Assembly: GCA_035560235.1 (NCBI GenBank)
Contig: DATMAG010000050.1
Span: 62,001-126,000 of the forward strand
DNA from: DASRDU01 sp035560235
GTDB lineage: Bacteria > Acidobacteriota > Blastocatellia > RBC074
Direction of reading: 5' to 3'
Length of the DNA stretch: 64,000 nt
The notes beneath the pieces were generated by a model, which saw nothing but the letters and a program-made list of their open reading frames with translations, was not told where the DNA came from and did not search any database. The position numbers and the translations under genes were made by a program. The stretch's first letter is position 1, and each line of letters begins with the position of its first letter. Positions 24,695 through 32,416 of the stretch are shown piece by piece.

Positions 24695-26238
24695 TTCATT
24701 CTCTCCAGCAAATGATCACCGACCCTGAGCGCATTGGCCATAATCGTCAGCGCCGGATTGACTGCGGCGCTGGAACAGAAAAAGCTGCCATCAACGACAT
24801 ACAGATTGTCTGCTTCGTGCGCCCGGCAATTGACATCGAGCGCCGAAGTCTGCGGGTCGCGGCCAAAGCGAATCGTGCCGTTCTGGTGCGCGACGGCGGC
24901 GAGCGGCAGGCGATCACCCACAAAAGCATTGAGCGGAATCAGGTGTTCGTGACAGTCGGCCTGTCTGATGATCTCCTTCAGCTTTGCGTACAGCCGCTTG
25001 TGACCTTCCAGATTGTTGGGCGTGTACGAGAGGGTGATTTTGCCGTTGCGGTCAAGCGCCACGCGGTTTTCAGGATCAGGCAGGTCTTCGGACGTGAGCC
25101 AGAAATCGAGCGAATGCCGGGCAATGTATTCAAGCGTCAGATGCGGCGCAAATGGCGGCGCTCCGGCGGCGAACATATTGGCGTCGAACTTGCCCACAAA
25201 CGAGATGTGGCCCATCGGGTAATCCCACTCCTTCGACGCTGAATAAAAATCGTTGAGGCCCATCGTCTTCTGAAAGACAGTCGGATTTTCGCAGCGCGAA
25301 ATTGCAAACAGCACCGAATTGAGGTGGCCCATGTAATGCCGCCCGACCACGCCTGAACCGTTGGCCAGCCCGTGCGGATGTTTGTCATTCGCTGACCGCA
25401 GCAGCAGCGCGGCGGAATTGATCGCGCCTGCCGATACCACAAAAACATCGGCTGAATAAATTTCAGGCTGCCCCTGGCGCGTGACGTGAACGCGCGTGAC
25501 CGCGCGGCCTGAGGCATTCGTTTCCAGTCGCTCAACGTAAGCATCAGTCAGCAGCGTCACGTTCGGATGCTCAAGCGCCGGGTCAACACAAACTACCTGC
25601 GCGTCTGACTTCGCATTGGTCACACAGCCGAACCCGTCGCAGGTACTGCACCTGATGCATCTGCTTTTATTCGGATTCCTTTCATCGAGCATCACGCCGA
25701 GCGGAACGTGAAACGGCTGATGACCGAGCTTCGTCAGATCGTCAACGAGTTTCTGAATGCGCGGTTCGTGGCTGACTGCCGGGTGCGGATAAGGCGCGCT
25801 TGCCCACGGATCGGTCGGGTCTTCGCCGCGATTGCCGTGAACGTGATAAAGATTTTCGGCCTGCGTGTAATAAGGTTCGAGGTCGCTGTAACTGATCGGC
25901 CACGCGGGCGAGATGCCGCCGTGATGCCTGATTTCACCAAAATCCTGTTCGCGCAGTCTGAAGAGCGCCGCGCCATAGAACTTTGTATTGCCGCCAACGT
26001 AATAGTTCGTGTGCGGGTGCAGTTCCCTGCCGTTTTTATCGCGCCAGGTTTCTCTGGTGTTGTACCCGCCTTCGGACACGACATACTTTGAATCCCAGTT
26101 CTTTTTTTCGCGGGGCAGATAACCGCCGCGTTCAAGCAGCAGAATCCTTTTGCCTGAGGGCGCAAGTTTGTATGCGAGCGTGCCGCCGCCTGCGCCCGTG
26201 CCGATGATGATGACATCGTAGTGGTTGCTCTGAGCCAT
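24691..26238 (-). CDS. GMC-family FAD oxidoreductase
   Basis: 515 residues; ATG 26238 is chosen because cagggagaaagtc precedes it, though the frame is open to 26286. The dinucleotide-binding motif YDVIIIGTGAGGGTLAYKL is at residues 7-25, with LLLERGG after the second strand. The GMC C-terminal block is FFCSSAAVNPALTIMANALR, close to the end. A cysteine cluster CIRCSTCDGFGC lies at about residues 200-211, which is a mark of one GMC subgroup rather than of choline or glucose oxidases. Substrates in the family are alcohols and sugars. No Tat signal is visible, although the partner VOC protein is exported. Confidence 0.85.
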   Translation of the reverse strand: MAQSNHYDVIIIGTGAGGGTLAYKLAPSGKRILLLERGGYLPREKKNWDSKYVVSEGGYNTRETWRDKNGRELHPHTNYYVGGNTKFYGAALFRLREQDFGEIRHHGGISPAWPISYSDLEPYYTQAENLYHVHGNRGEDPTDPWASAPYPHPAVSHEPRIQKLVDDLTKLGHQPFHVPLGVMLDERNPNKSRCIRCSTCDGFGCVTNAKSDAQVVCVDPALEHPNVTLLTDAYVERLETNASGRAVTRVHVTRQGQPEIYSADVFVVSAGAINSAALLLRSANDKHPHGLANGSGVVGRHYMGHLNSVLFAISRCENPTVFQKTMGLNDFYSASKEWDYPMGHISFVGKFDANMFAAGAPPFAPHLTLEYIARHSLDFWLTSEDLPDPENRVALDRNGKITLSYTPNNLEGHKRLYAKLKEIIRQADCHEHLIPLNAFVGDRLPLAAVAHQNGTIRFGRDPQTSALDVNCRAHEADNLYVVDGSFFCSSAAVNPALTIMANALRVGDHLLERMK

Positions 26239-26384
26239 GACTTTCTCCCTGTCGTTCAGCGGTTGATGCGGCCTGCCTGATGGCATTCGCTGCTGAAATG
26301 CCGTGAGGTGACGGGAAAATTCCAGCGCCCGAAAAAATCTGTTGCAGAGAAAGCCCGCTGAATCCTGAATCCATGTTTCTGAAA

Positions 26385-26419
26385 ATCAGGAATCAGTGAT
26401 CAGGCATCAGGATTCAGGC
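26385..26419. repeat. 7-bp tandem repeat, five units
   Basis: atcagga, atcagtg, atcaggc, atcagga and ttcaggc follow each other without gaps, in the 269-base gap between the divergent GMC and GNAT genes. No other element was recognised in this gap. Confidence 0.7.
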
Positions 26420-26507
26420 AGGCGAATGTTGCCGCCTGTGGGAATAAAAGCTGCTGCCTGGCTGATATACGGATGGGCAGACGCTCAGATCACCGGGGAG
26501 GCCGTTT

Positions 26508-27299
26508 ATGCTGTTCAGAAAATCCGCCGTTGCCAGAACAACCGAAGTCGCGCTGCCTGAAATCAGCGAAGGGCGCTATCAGTTGCGGCTGGCGCAGACG
26601 GCTGATGATCTGGACGCGGTGCTGCGGCTGCGCTTTGAGGTCTTCAATCTCGAACTGGGCGAAGGGCTGGCCGCGTCGTATCTGACCGGGCGTGATGAAG
26701 ATGAATTTGATCAGACGTGCGATCACCTGATGGTGACTGAACGCACGAGCGGCAGCGTGATCGGCACCTATCGCCTGCAGACCGGCGAAATGGCCGCGGC
26801 GGGCCAAGGCTTTTATTCAGCGGGTGAATTTGATCTGTCACACCTGCCGTCACAGGTATTGAATGATTCAATCGAACTGGGTCGCGCCTGCATTGCGGTT
26901 GAGCATCGCCACACGCAGGTGCTGCTGCTGTTGTGGAAGGGAATTGCGGCTTACCTGCGGCGCGCGGGCAAACGTTATCTGTTCGGCTGCTGCTCGCTGA
27001 CGAGCCAGGACGCGCGTGAAGGGCAGGCTGTGATGCAGCAGTTGCTGGCGAATGGTCAGATGCACCGGACCTTTTATGCGCCGCCACAGCCCGGCTTTGA
27101 GTGCTGGTCGAAAGATGCTGCTGAGGGTGCGCTGCCTGACGTGAAGATTCCGAAGCTGTTCAGAACCTATCTGCGCGTTGGCGCAAAGGTGTGCGGGCCG
27201 CCGGCCATTGACCGGCAGTTTGGCACGATTGATTTTCTGGTGCTGCTCGACATTGCCGCGCTCGATCCGTTTTCGCGGCGAATGTTCTTTGGCAAATGA
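26508..27299 (+). CDS. OlsB/GlsB-type amino-acid N-acyltransferase (GNAT superfamily)
   Basis: 263 residues; caccggggaggccgttt precedes ATG 26508. The protein follows the OlsB pattern: LRLAQTADDLDAVLRLRFEVF, DEDEFDQTCDHLMV, VIGTYRLQTGEMA, FYSAGEFDLSHL, IELGRACIAVEHRH and LLLWKGIAAYLRR. OlsB transfers a 3-hydroxyacyl chain from acyl carrier protein to the alpha-amino group of ornithine, and GlsB does the same for glycine. The following PlsC-like gene completes the two-step route. Which amino acid is used cannot be told from sequence. It acts at the cytosolic membrane face and opens a five-gene plus-strand run. Confidence 0.8.
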   Translation: MLFRKSAVARTTEVALPEISEGRYQLRLAQTADDLDAVLRLRFEVFNLELGEGLAASYLTGRDEDEFDQTCDHLMVTERTSGSVIGTYRLQTGEMAAAGQGFYSAGEFDLSHLPSQVLNDSIELGRACIAVEHRHTQVLLLLWKGIAAYLRRAGKRYLFGCCSLTSQDAREGQAVMQQLLANGQMHRTFYAPPQPGFECWSKDAAEGALPDVKIPKLFRTYLRVGAKVCGPPAIDRQFGTIDFLVLLDIAALDPFSRRMFFGK

Positions 27300-27391
27300 T
27301 GTCTGAAGCTGCGTTCATCGCTTTCACTGAATCTGCGCTGGTTGACTAATCAGCCGGAAGAAGTTACTACGAAGGCAGGATCAGACCGGCG

Positions 27392-28210
27392 ATGAGAGAG
27401 CTGCGGGCCACAATCAAACTTGTCCTGTTCTTCGTGCTGTCAGTGGGTTTTTACCTGCTCTGGCTCATCGTGCATCCATTCCTCCTCGTTTCGGGTCGGG
27501 CCGCGCGCTGGTGGCGCGGCCTGATTTTTCACGCGTGGGCGCGCACGATGATCAGGCTGCTGGGGATGCGGCTGATCGTGCGCGGCATGCCGCCACAGGC
27601 CCCGTTCTTTCTGGTGTCGAATCACCTGAGCTATGTGGACATCATCGTTTATGCGGCGCTGCTGGACTGTGTCTTTGTGGCGAAAAGCGACATCGCGCAC
27701 TGGCCTTTTTTCGGACTCTGCGCGCGCAGCTTCAACACGATCTTCATTGATCGCAGCAATCGCCAGGACATTCCGCGCGTCAATGCGCTGATTGAAGGAG
27801 CGCGACAGAGGGGCTGGGGCGTGGTGCTGTTTCCTGAAGGCACAAGCACGAAGGGCGCAGAGGTCATTCCCTTCAGGCCGAGCCTGCTTGAACCTGCGGC
27901 TGCCGCTCTCTGGCCGGTCTCGTATGCGAGCATCAGTTACCGCACGCCGCCTGACGAAACACCGGCGCACATGGCAATCTGCTGGTGGGGCGAGATGACC
28001 TTTGCGCCGCACCTGTTTGAGCTGCTGCGCCTGCGCCGCTTTGAAGCCATCGTGACTTTCGGCGCGGAGACAGTGCAGCTTGATGACCGCAAGCTGCTGG
28101 CCGCCAGGCTGCAAGAGGCCGTGCAGCGTATCTTTATTCCGGTGACAGCAAGGGAGGATGAATGCAGTCCCGCAACACACACCGCGATTCACCAGTCCGG
28201 GCACTCATAA
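27392..28210 (+). CDS. PlsC/OlsA-type lysolipid O-acyltransferase
   Basis: 272 residues. One or two N-terminal membrane helices (about residues 8-38) precede the catalytic domain. The HX4D motif is NHLSYVDI (His and Asp, about residue 72), followed by FIDRSNRQD, FPEGTSTKGAE and PVSYASISY, the four acyltransferase blocks. It would acylate the 3-hydroxy group of the lysolipid made by the upstream N-acyltransferase (OlsA role) or lysophosphatidate; the gene pair favours the aminolipid role. It starts 92 bases after the GNAT gene and its end overlaps the DinB-like gene by 49 bases. Confidence 0.85.
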   Translation: MRELRATIKLVLFFVLSVGFYLLWLIVHPFLLVSGRAARWWRGLIFHAWARTMIRLLGMRLIVRGMPPQAPFFLVSNHLSYVDIIVYAALLDCVFVAKSDIAHWPFFGLCARSFNTIFIDRSNRQDIPRVNALIEGARQRGWGVVLFPEGTSTKGAEVIPFRPSLLEPAAAALWPVSYASISYRTPPDETPAHMAICWWGEMTFAPHLFELLRLRRFEAIVTFGAETVQLDDRKLLAARLQEAVQRIFIPVTAREDECSPATHTAIHQSGHS

Positions 28211-28701
28211 CCGCCAACCATCAGATTCTTGCGCAGGGCCGCGAGCTGCTGCGGCAGATTGATGATGAGTTATATACGAGCCTTGCGCCGCCGCTTTTTG
28301 AATACGGCGTCGGCAGCCACTTCCGGCACTGCCTGGATTCTTACCGCTGCTTTTTCGCGGGCCTGACTGCTGGCCGCATTGATTATGACCAGCGCGAAAG
28401 AGATGAACTGATTGCGCGTCACCGCGACTGCGCCCTGGCCCGCCTTGAGGACACGATCACGCAGTTGCAGCGGTTGTCTTCATTCGATACTTCATCGCCG
28501 CTTCAGGCCAGGCAGGATTCGCCGCACTGGAGCAGCACTTCGCTCGCACGCGAGCTTCAGTTTCTGCTGAGCCATACGGTGCATCATTACGCGCTGATTG
28601 CGCTGATGCTGCGCGTGCAGGGCTTTGCGCCCGGTGCTGAATTCGGCGTTGCGCCATCCACGCTTGAATACTGGAAGGAAGAGGCCGGATGTGTACAGTG
28701 A
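28162..28701 (+). CDS. DinB-like four-helix protein
   Basis: 179 residues; aagggaggatga precedes ATG 28162, inside the 3' end of the acyltransferase gene. The pattern of four long helices with metal-ligand histidines (GSHFRHCLDSY at about 50-60 and HTVHHYALI near 146) matches the DinB/YfiT metal-binding fold. These proteins bind Zn or Ni and sometimes act as thiol-dependent transferases. The stop overlaps the next start by 13 bases. Its link with lipid synthesis is known only from its position. Confidence 0.7.
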   Translation: MQSRNTHRDSPVRALITANHQILAQGRELLRQIDDELYTSLAPPLFEYGVGSHFRHCLDSYRCFFAGLTAGRIDYDQRERDELIARHRDCALARLEDTITQLQRLSSFDTSSPLQARQDSPHWSSTSLARELQFLLSHTVHHYALIALMLRVQGFAPGAEFGVAPSTLEYWKEEAGCVQ

Positions 28702-29426
28702 GCTGGCTGCACTGTGACAGCGGTTACCAGTTGTTCTGCAATCGCGACGAACGCCACACGCGCGGGCGCGCCGCGCCGCCGCAACTGCACCAGCGCGCAG
28801 GCGTCAGATTCATCGCTCCGACAGACGGCGATCACGGCGGCTCGTGGATCGGCGTCAACGAATTCGGCCTGTCGCTGTGTCTGCTCAATCGTTATCAGGA
28901 TGAAGCCCTGCAACCGCTGCAACCGACAGTCAGTCGCGGTCTGCTGCTGACGGCACTCATGGACAGTGATTCACCGGCGCAGGTCAGTTGTCGAATGAAG
29001 CAAAATGAGCTGACCCGCTTTCAGCCCTTCACGCTGCTCGCGCTTGCAATCGGCAGGCCCGCGCTGATTATTCACTGGACTGGCCGCGAATTGTTCGCTG
29101 ACAGCGACGCCGAAGCGCAGATGCCGCTGACTTCATCATCTTATGAAACCGCGCGCGTGGTTGAATGTCGGCAGCAGCAGTTTGCCGGGTTGAAGCAGCA
29201 GGCCGGAAAGATTACTGCTGATCTGTTGCTGAAGTTTCACCGCAGCCACGCGCCGGAGCGCGGGCCTTATTCAACCTGCATGCATCGCGCCGATGCTGCC
29301 ACTGTGAGCTTCAGCCGCATCAGCATTGCTGACGGCGTGATTCAATTCGATTACCACTCAGCCGCGCCCTGCACCCTGGGAGCGCAGGCGTCCCGCCTGC
29401 TGAAACTGCGCGAGCATCCGATCTGA
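28689..29426 (+). CDS. NRDE (TANGO2) family protein
   Basis: 245 residues. It begins MCTVSWLHCDSGYQLFCNRD and carries the defining NRDE motif at residues 17-20. HGGSWIGVNEFGLSLCLLNR and RGLLLTALM are further blocks. TANGO2-family proteins are linked to Golgi organisation and to heme or lipid handling in eukaryotes; the bacterial role is not settled. The final residues (TLGAQASRLLK) are encoded by a REP-like hairpin (29374-29400), which may have changed the original C-terminus. The DedA-ATP-grasp gene starts 2 bases after the stop. Confidence 0.85.
   Translation: MCTVSWLHCDSGYQLFCNRDERHTRGRAAPPQLHQRAGVRFIAPTDGDHGGSWIGVNEFGLSLCLLNRYQDEALQPLQPTVSRGLLLTALMDSDSPAQVSCRMKQNELTRFQPFTLLALAIGRPALIIHWTGRELFADSDAEAQMPLTSSSYETARVVECRQQQFAGLKQQAGKITADLLLKFHRSHAPERGPYSTCMHRADAATVSFSRISIADGVIQFDYHSAAPCTLGAQASRLLKLREHPI
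29374..29400. repeat. REP-like unit inside the NRDE coding sequence
   Basis: The prefix ccctgggagc is followed by a 7-bp hairpin with a 3-base loop, GCAGGCG-TCC-CGCCTGC (29384-29400). The prefix matches the unit at 4686, but the stem bases differ in a compensating way on both sides. Confidence 0.7.
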
Positions 29427-29428
29427 CG

Positions 29429-31276
29429 ATGAAATTTATCGTGGAAAACAGTCAGGCCGAAAGCGTGCGCGCAAAGGCAAAGTGGCGGTGGCGGTGGCTG
29501 ATTGCCTGTTCCGTCGCGCTGCTGCTGCTGTCGCATTACGTTCGTTCGCGGCAGCCTCATCAGATCGCACTGGTCAGCAAAGCCGGAGTCACAGTCAAAG
29601 CTGTCAGTCACGATCAACTGTCTGATGAACCGGTCACGCTGGCTTATCAGAGTTATCCGTCAGTTATTGATTCATCACTTCCGGTGATTGTGCTGATCGT
29701 CACGGCCACGCTGGTCAGCGAAGACCTGACGACGATCAGCGTCGGCGTGATGGTCGCGCAGGGCAGAATCGGTTTTCTGTTCGGGACGCTGGCCTGTTTT
29801 GCAGGCATCTTTGCTGGCGATGTGATGTTGTATCTGGCGGGGCGCTGGCTTGGCCGACCGGCTCTCGAGCGCGCGCCGCTGCGCTGGTTTCTGAGCGAGG
29901 CGGCAGTTGAACGAAGCTCGCAGTGGTTTGCGCGCAACGGGCTGCGCGTGATTGCGGTGAGCCGCTTTCTGCCCGGCGCGCGACTGCCGACCTACTTTGC
30001 TGCCGGAGTGCTGCGGACAAGCTTCTGGTGGTTTGCGTTCTATTTTGCGCTGGCGTGCGCGGTGTGGACACCGCTGCTGGTGGCGCTGTCTGCATTGCTT
30101 GGCGGTGAAGTGGTCAGCCGCGTCTTTTCAGGCGGTCAGCATTTTCTGCTGAAGGCGCTGCTCGCCGGGGTGGCGCTGCTTTTTATCATTCGTCCGCTGG
30201 TGCGCGCGCTGGCAATGTCTGTGACGGCGCGCGGGCGGCGAATGCTGCTGTCACAGTGGCGCAGGCTGACGCGCTGGGAGTTCTGGCCGATGTGGGCGAT
30301 CTATCCGCCGGTGGTTTGTTACATCGCGTGGCTGGCGTTCAGGCATCGCAGCCTGACGCTGTTCACGATTGCCAATCCGGCGTTCCCGGCTGGCGGCGGT
30401 TTTGTCGGTGAATCGAAGATTGAAATTCTGAAAGGTCTGTCCGGCGCGGGCGAATTTATTGCGCGTTCAGAACTGATCGCAGCTTCAGCAAATGCGACAG
30501 AGCGCATCGCGCAGGCGCAGGCACTGATGCGACAGCGCGGATTTGATTATCCGGTCGTGCTCAAGCCTGATGTCGGAGAGCGCGGCGCGGGTGTGGCCGT
30601 CGTCAGGTCAGATGATGAAGTCACAGAGTTTTTCAATGGCTTCAGCGGCGACACGATCATGCAGGAGTATGTGCCGGGCCTGGAGTTCGGCGTGTTTTAT
30701 TACCGCTTTCCGAACGAAGCGACGGGCCGCATCTTTGCCATCACTGACAAAAGATTTCCTGCCGTGACGGGCGACGGTGTGAAGACGCTGGAGCAGTTGA
30801 TTCTTGCTGACGAACGGGCCGTCTGTATGGCGCGCTTTTACTGCGACAAAATGCAGGAGCGTTTGTGGCAGGTGCCTGCGGCGGGCGAGCGCGTGCAACT
30901 GGTCGAACTCGGCACGCACAGCCGGGGCGCGCTCTTTCTGGATGGCGCGTGGCTGAAGACAGCGGCACTGGAAGCGGCGATTGATCGCGTCAGCAAAAGC
31001 TTCGACGGGTTCTGTTTTGGCCGTTACGACATTCGCGTGGCTTCGGTTGAAGCCTTTCAGCAGGGCCGCGATTTCAAGGTGATCGAACTGAACGGCGTGA
31101 CTTCAGAAGCGACGAGCATGTACGACCCGAAAAACAGCATCCTTACCGCGTGGCGCGTGCTGTGCGAACAGTGGCGCATCGCCTTTGAAATCGGCGCACA
31201 CAACCGCGCCCGCGGTTTCAAACCAGCTTCCATCGTTGAACTGCTGCGCCTGATCGCTGAGTTCCGCGCCCGCTGA
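29429..31276 (+). CDS. DedA (SNARE-associated/VTT) membrane domain fused to ATP-grasp ligase domain
   Basis: 615 residues. Residues about 82-260 are a DedA-type domain: LPVIVLIVTATLVSEDLTT, FAGIFAGDVMLYLAGRWLGR and the signature RFLPGARLPTYFAAGVLR (179-196), with several membrane helices. A further helix lies at 285-303. Residues about 325-590 are an ATP-grasp domain: VVLKPDVGERGAGVAV (377-392, glycine-rich loop), MQEYVPGLEFGVF (411-423), GRYDIRV (531-537) and VIELNGVTSEATSMYDP (551-567, Mg-binding E553 and N555). DedA proteins move lipids across membranes; ATP-grasp enzymes join a carboxylate to an amine or thiol. Such a fusion next to OlsB/PlsC suggests ligase-modified lipid formation and transport, which is inference. 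Confidence 0.8.
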   Translation: MKFIVENSQAESVRAKAKWRWRWLIACSVALLLLSHYVRSRQPHQIALVSKAGVTVKAVSHDQLSDEPVTLAYQSYPSVIDSSLPVIVLIVTATLVSEDLTTISVGVMVAQGRIGFLFGTLACFAGIFAGDVMLYLAGRWLGRPALERAPLRWFLSEAAVERSSQWFARNGLRVIAVSRFLPGARLPTYFAAGVLRTSFWWFAFYFALACAVWTPLLVALSALLGGEVVSRVFSGGQHFLLKALLAGVALLFIIRPLVRALAMSVTARGRRMLLSQWRRLTRWEFWPMWAIYPPVVCYIAWLAFRHRSLTLFTIANPAFPAGGGFVGESKIEILKGLSGAGEFIARSELIAASANATERIAQAQALMRQRGFDYPVVLKPDVGERGAGVAVVRSDDEVTEFFNGFSGDTIMQEYVPGLEFGVFYYRFPNEATGRIFAITDKRFPAVTGDGVKTLEQLILADERAVCMARFYCDKMQERLWQVPAAGERVQLVELGTHSRGALFLDGAWLKTAALEAAIDRVSKSFDGFCFGRYDIRVASVEAFQQGRDFKVIELNGVTSEATSMYDPKNSILTAWRVLCEQWRIAFEIGAHNRARGFKPASIVELLRLIAEFRAR

Positions 31277-31335
31277 TCATCCAGACAAGGAGAAGAGGCG
31301 ATGAAGCGATGAGGAGCCGTCAAAGTTCGGGTTCA

Positions 31336-31391
31336 CCTTTTCTCCCTTTCTCCTCTTCTTTCTTCCTCTCTTCGTGTTTTTCGTTTCTTCG
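31336..31391. repeat. pyrimidine-rich tract upstream of rbsB
   Basis: The plus strand is almost all C and T with several ctcttc steps, followed by ttcgtttcttcgtgg. It lies between the fusion gene and rbsB. A purine-rich counterpart (aggagaagaggcgatgaag) occurs at 31288-31310. No function is evident, and no clear rbs promoter was found here. Confidence 0.35.
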
Positions 31392-31453
31392 TGGTAGAAA
31401 GTGATCCTCCTGAAATCGGGGTAATAAATTTCTGCTGACGATCTGAAATCCCT

Positions 31454-32407
31454 ATGAAAAAAGCGTCTCGCTTACTCGCTCTTCTGCTCGGCGTGGTGAC
31501 GTTGCCGACTGGCTGCACGCATTCTGCTGCGCCGACAAACACTGTCAGTCGTCCGCGCATTGCGCTGGTGATGAAATCGCTCGCCAACGAATTTTTTCAG
31601 ACGATGGAACAGGGCGCGCGCAGGCATCAGCAGGCGCACGCTGCTGATTACGACCTGATTGCCAACGGCATCAAGGATGAACTCGATGTCAGCCGACAGG
31701 TTGAACTCATCGAGCAGATGATCGCGCAGCCGGTCAGCGCCATCGTCATCGCTCCGGCAGATTCCAGAGCGCTGGTCGCCGTCTGTCAGAAGGCGCAGAA
31801 CGCGGGCATCGTCGTCGTCAATATTGACAACCGTTTTGACGCGGCGGTGCTGGCCGACAAGCAGGTGAAGTTTCCCTTCGTTGGCCCTGACAATCGCAAA
31901 GGCGCGCGAATGGCGGGCGACTTTCTGGCGAAGACTCTGCAGCCCGGCGACAAGGTCGCCATCATTGAAGGCGTGCCGACCGCTTACAATGCCATCGAGC
32001 GGCGGGCCGGATTTGCCGAAGCGATGCAGTCAGCCGGAATGAATGTCGTCAGTTCGCAGGCGGGCAACTGGGAAACCGCCAGAGCCAGTCAGGTCGTCGC
32101 GGCGCTGCTGACAGAACAGCCCGATCTGAAGGGCATTCTGTGCGCGAACGATTCAATGGCGCTTGGCGCAGTCGCCGCCTTGCGCGCTGCTGGCAAAACA
32201 GGTCAGGTCAGGGTCATCGGTTTTGACAACATTTCAGCCGTGCAGCAGTTGATCAAAGACGGCAAAGTCCTGGCCACGGTGGATCAGCACGGCGATCAGC
32301 TTGCTGTTTACGGCATTGAATACGCGCTCGAAATTCTGAAGCAGAAAAGCACGCCTGCCGACCGCGAAACGCCGGTTGATCTGATTTCGGCGGCGACGCT
32401 GAAATGA
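31454..32407 (+). CDS. rbsB: ribose-type sugar ABC transporter substrate-binding lipoprotein
   Basis: 317 residues. The signal peptide ends with a lipobox-like LPTGC (Cys21), so the protein is probably lipid-anchored in the periplasm. Residues about 35-310 follow the type I periplasmic binding fold: RIALVMKSLANEFFQTMEQG, VSAIVIAPADSRALVAVC, NIDNRFDA, FVGPDNRKGARMAGDFL, GILCANDSMALGAVAAL and GFDNISAVQQLI. It delivers ribose or a related sugar to the RbsA-RbsC transporter encoded downstream. No good Shine-Dalgarno is seen before ATG 31454. The gene order is rbsB-rbsA-rbsK-rbsC, without rbsD or rbsR. Confidence 0.88.
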   Translation: MKKASRLLALLLGVVTLPTGCTHSAAPTNTVSRPRIALVMKSLANEFFQTMEQGARRHQQAHAADYDLIANGIKDELDVSRQVELIEQMIAQPVSAIVIAPADSRALVAVCQKAQNAGIVVVNIDNRFDAAVLADKQVKFPFVGPDNRKGARMAGDFLAKTLQPGDKVAIIEGVPTAYNAIERRAGFAEAMQSAGMNVVSSQAGNWETARASQVVAALLTEQPDLKGILCANDSMALGAVAALRAAGKTGQVRVIGFDNISAVQQLIKDGKVLATVDQHGDQLAVYGIEYALEILKQKSTPADRETPVDLISAATLK

Positions 32408-32416
32408 AACGCTGCG

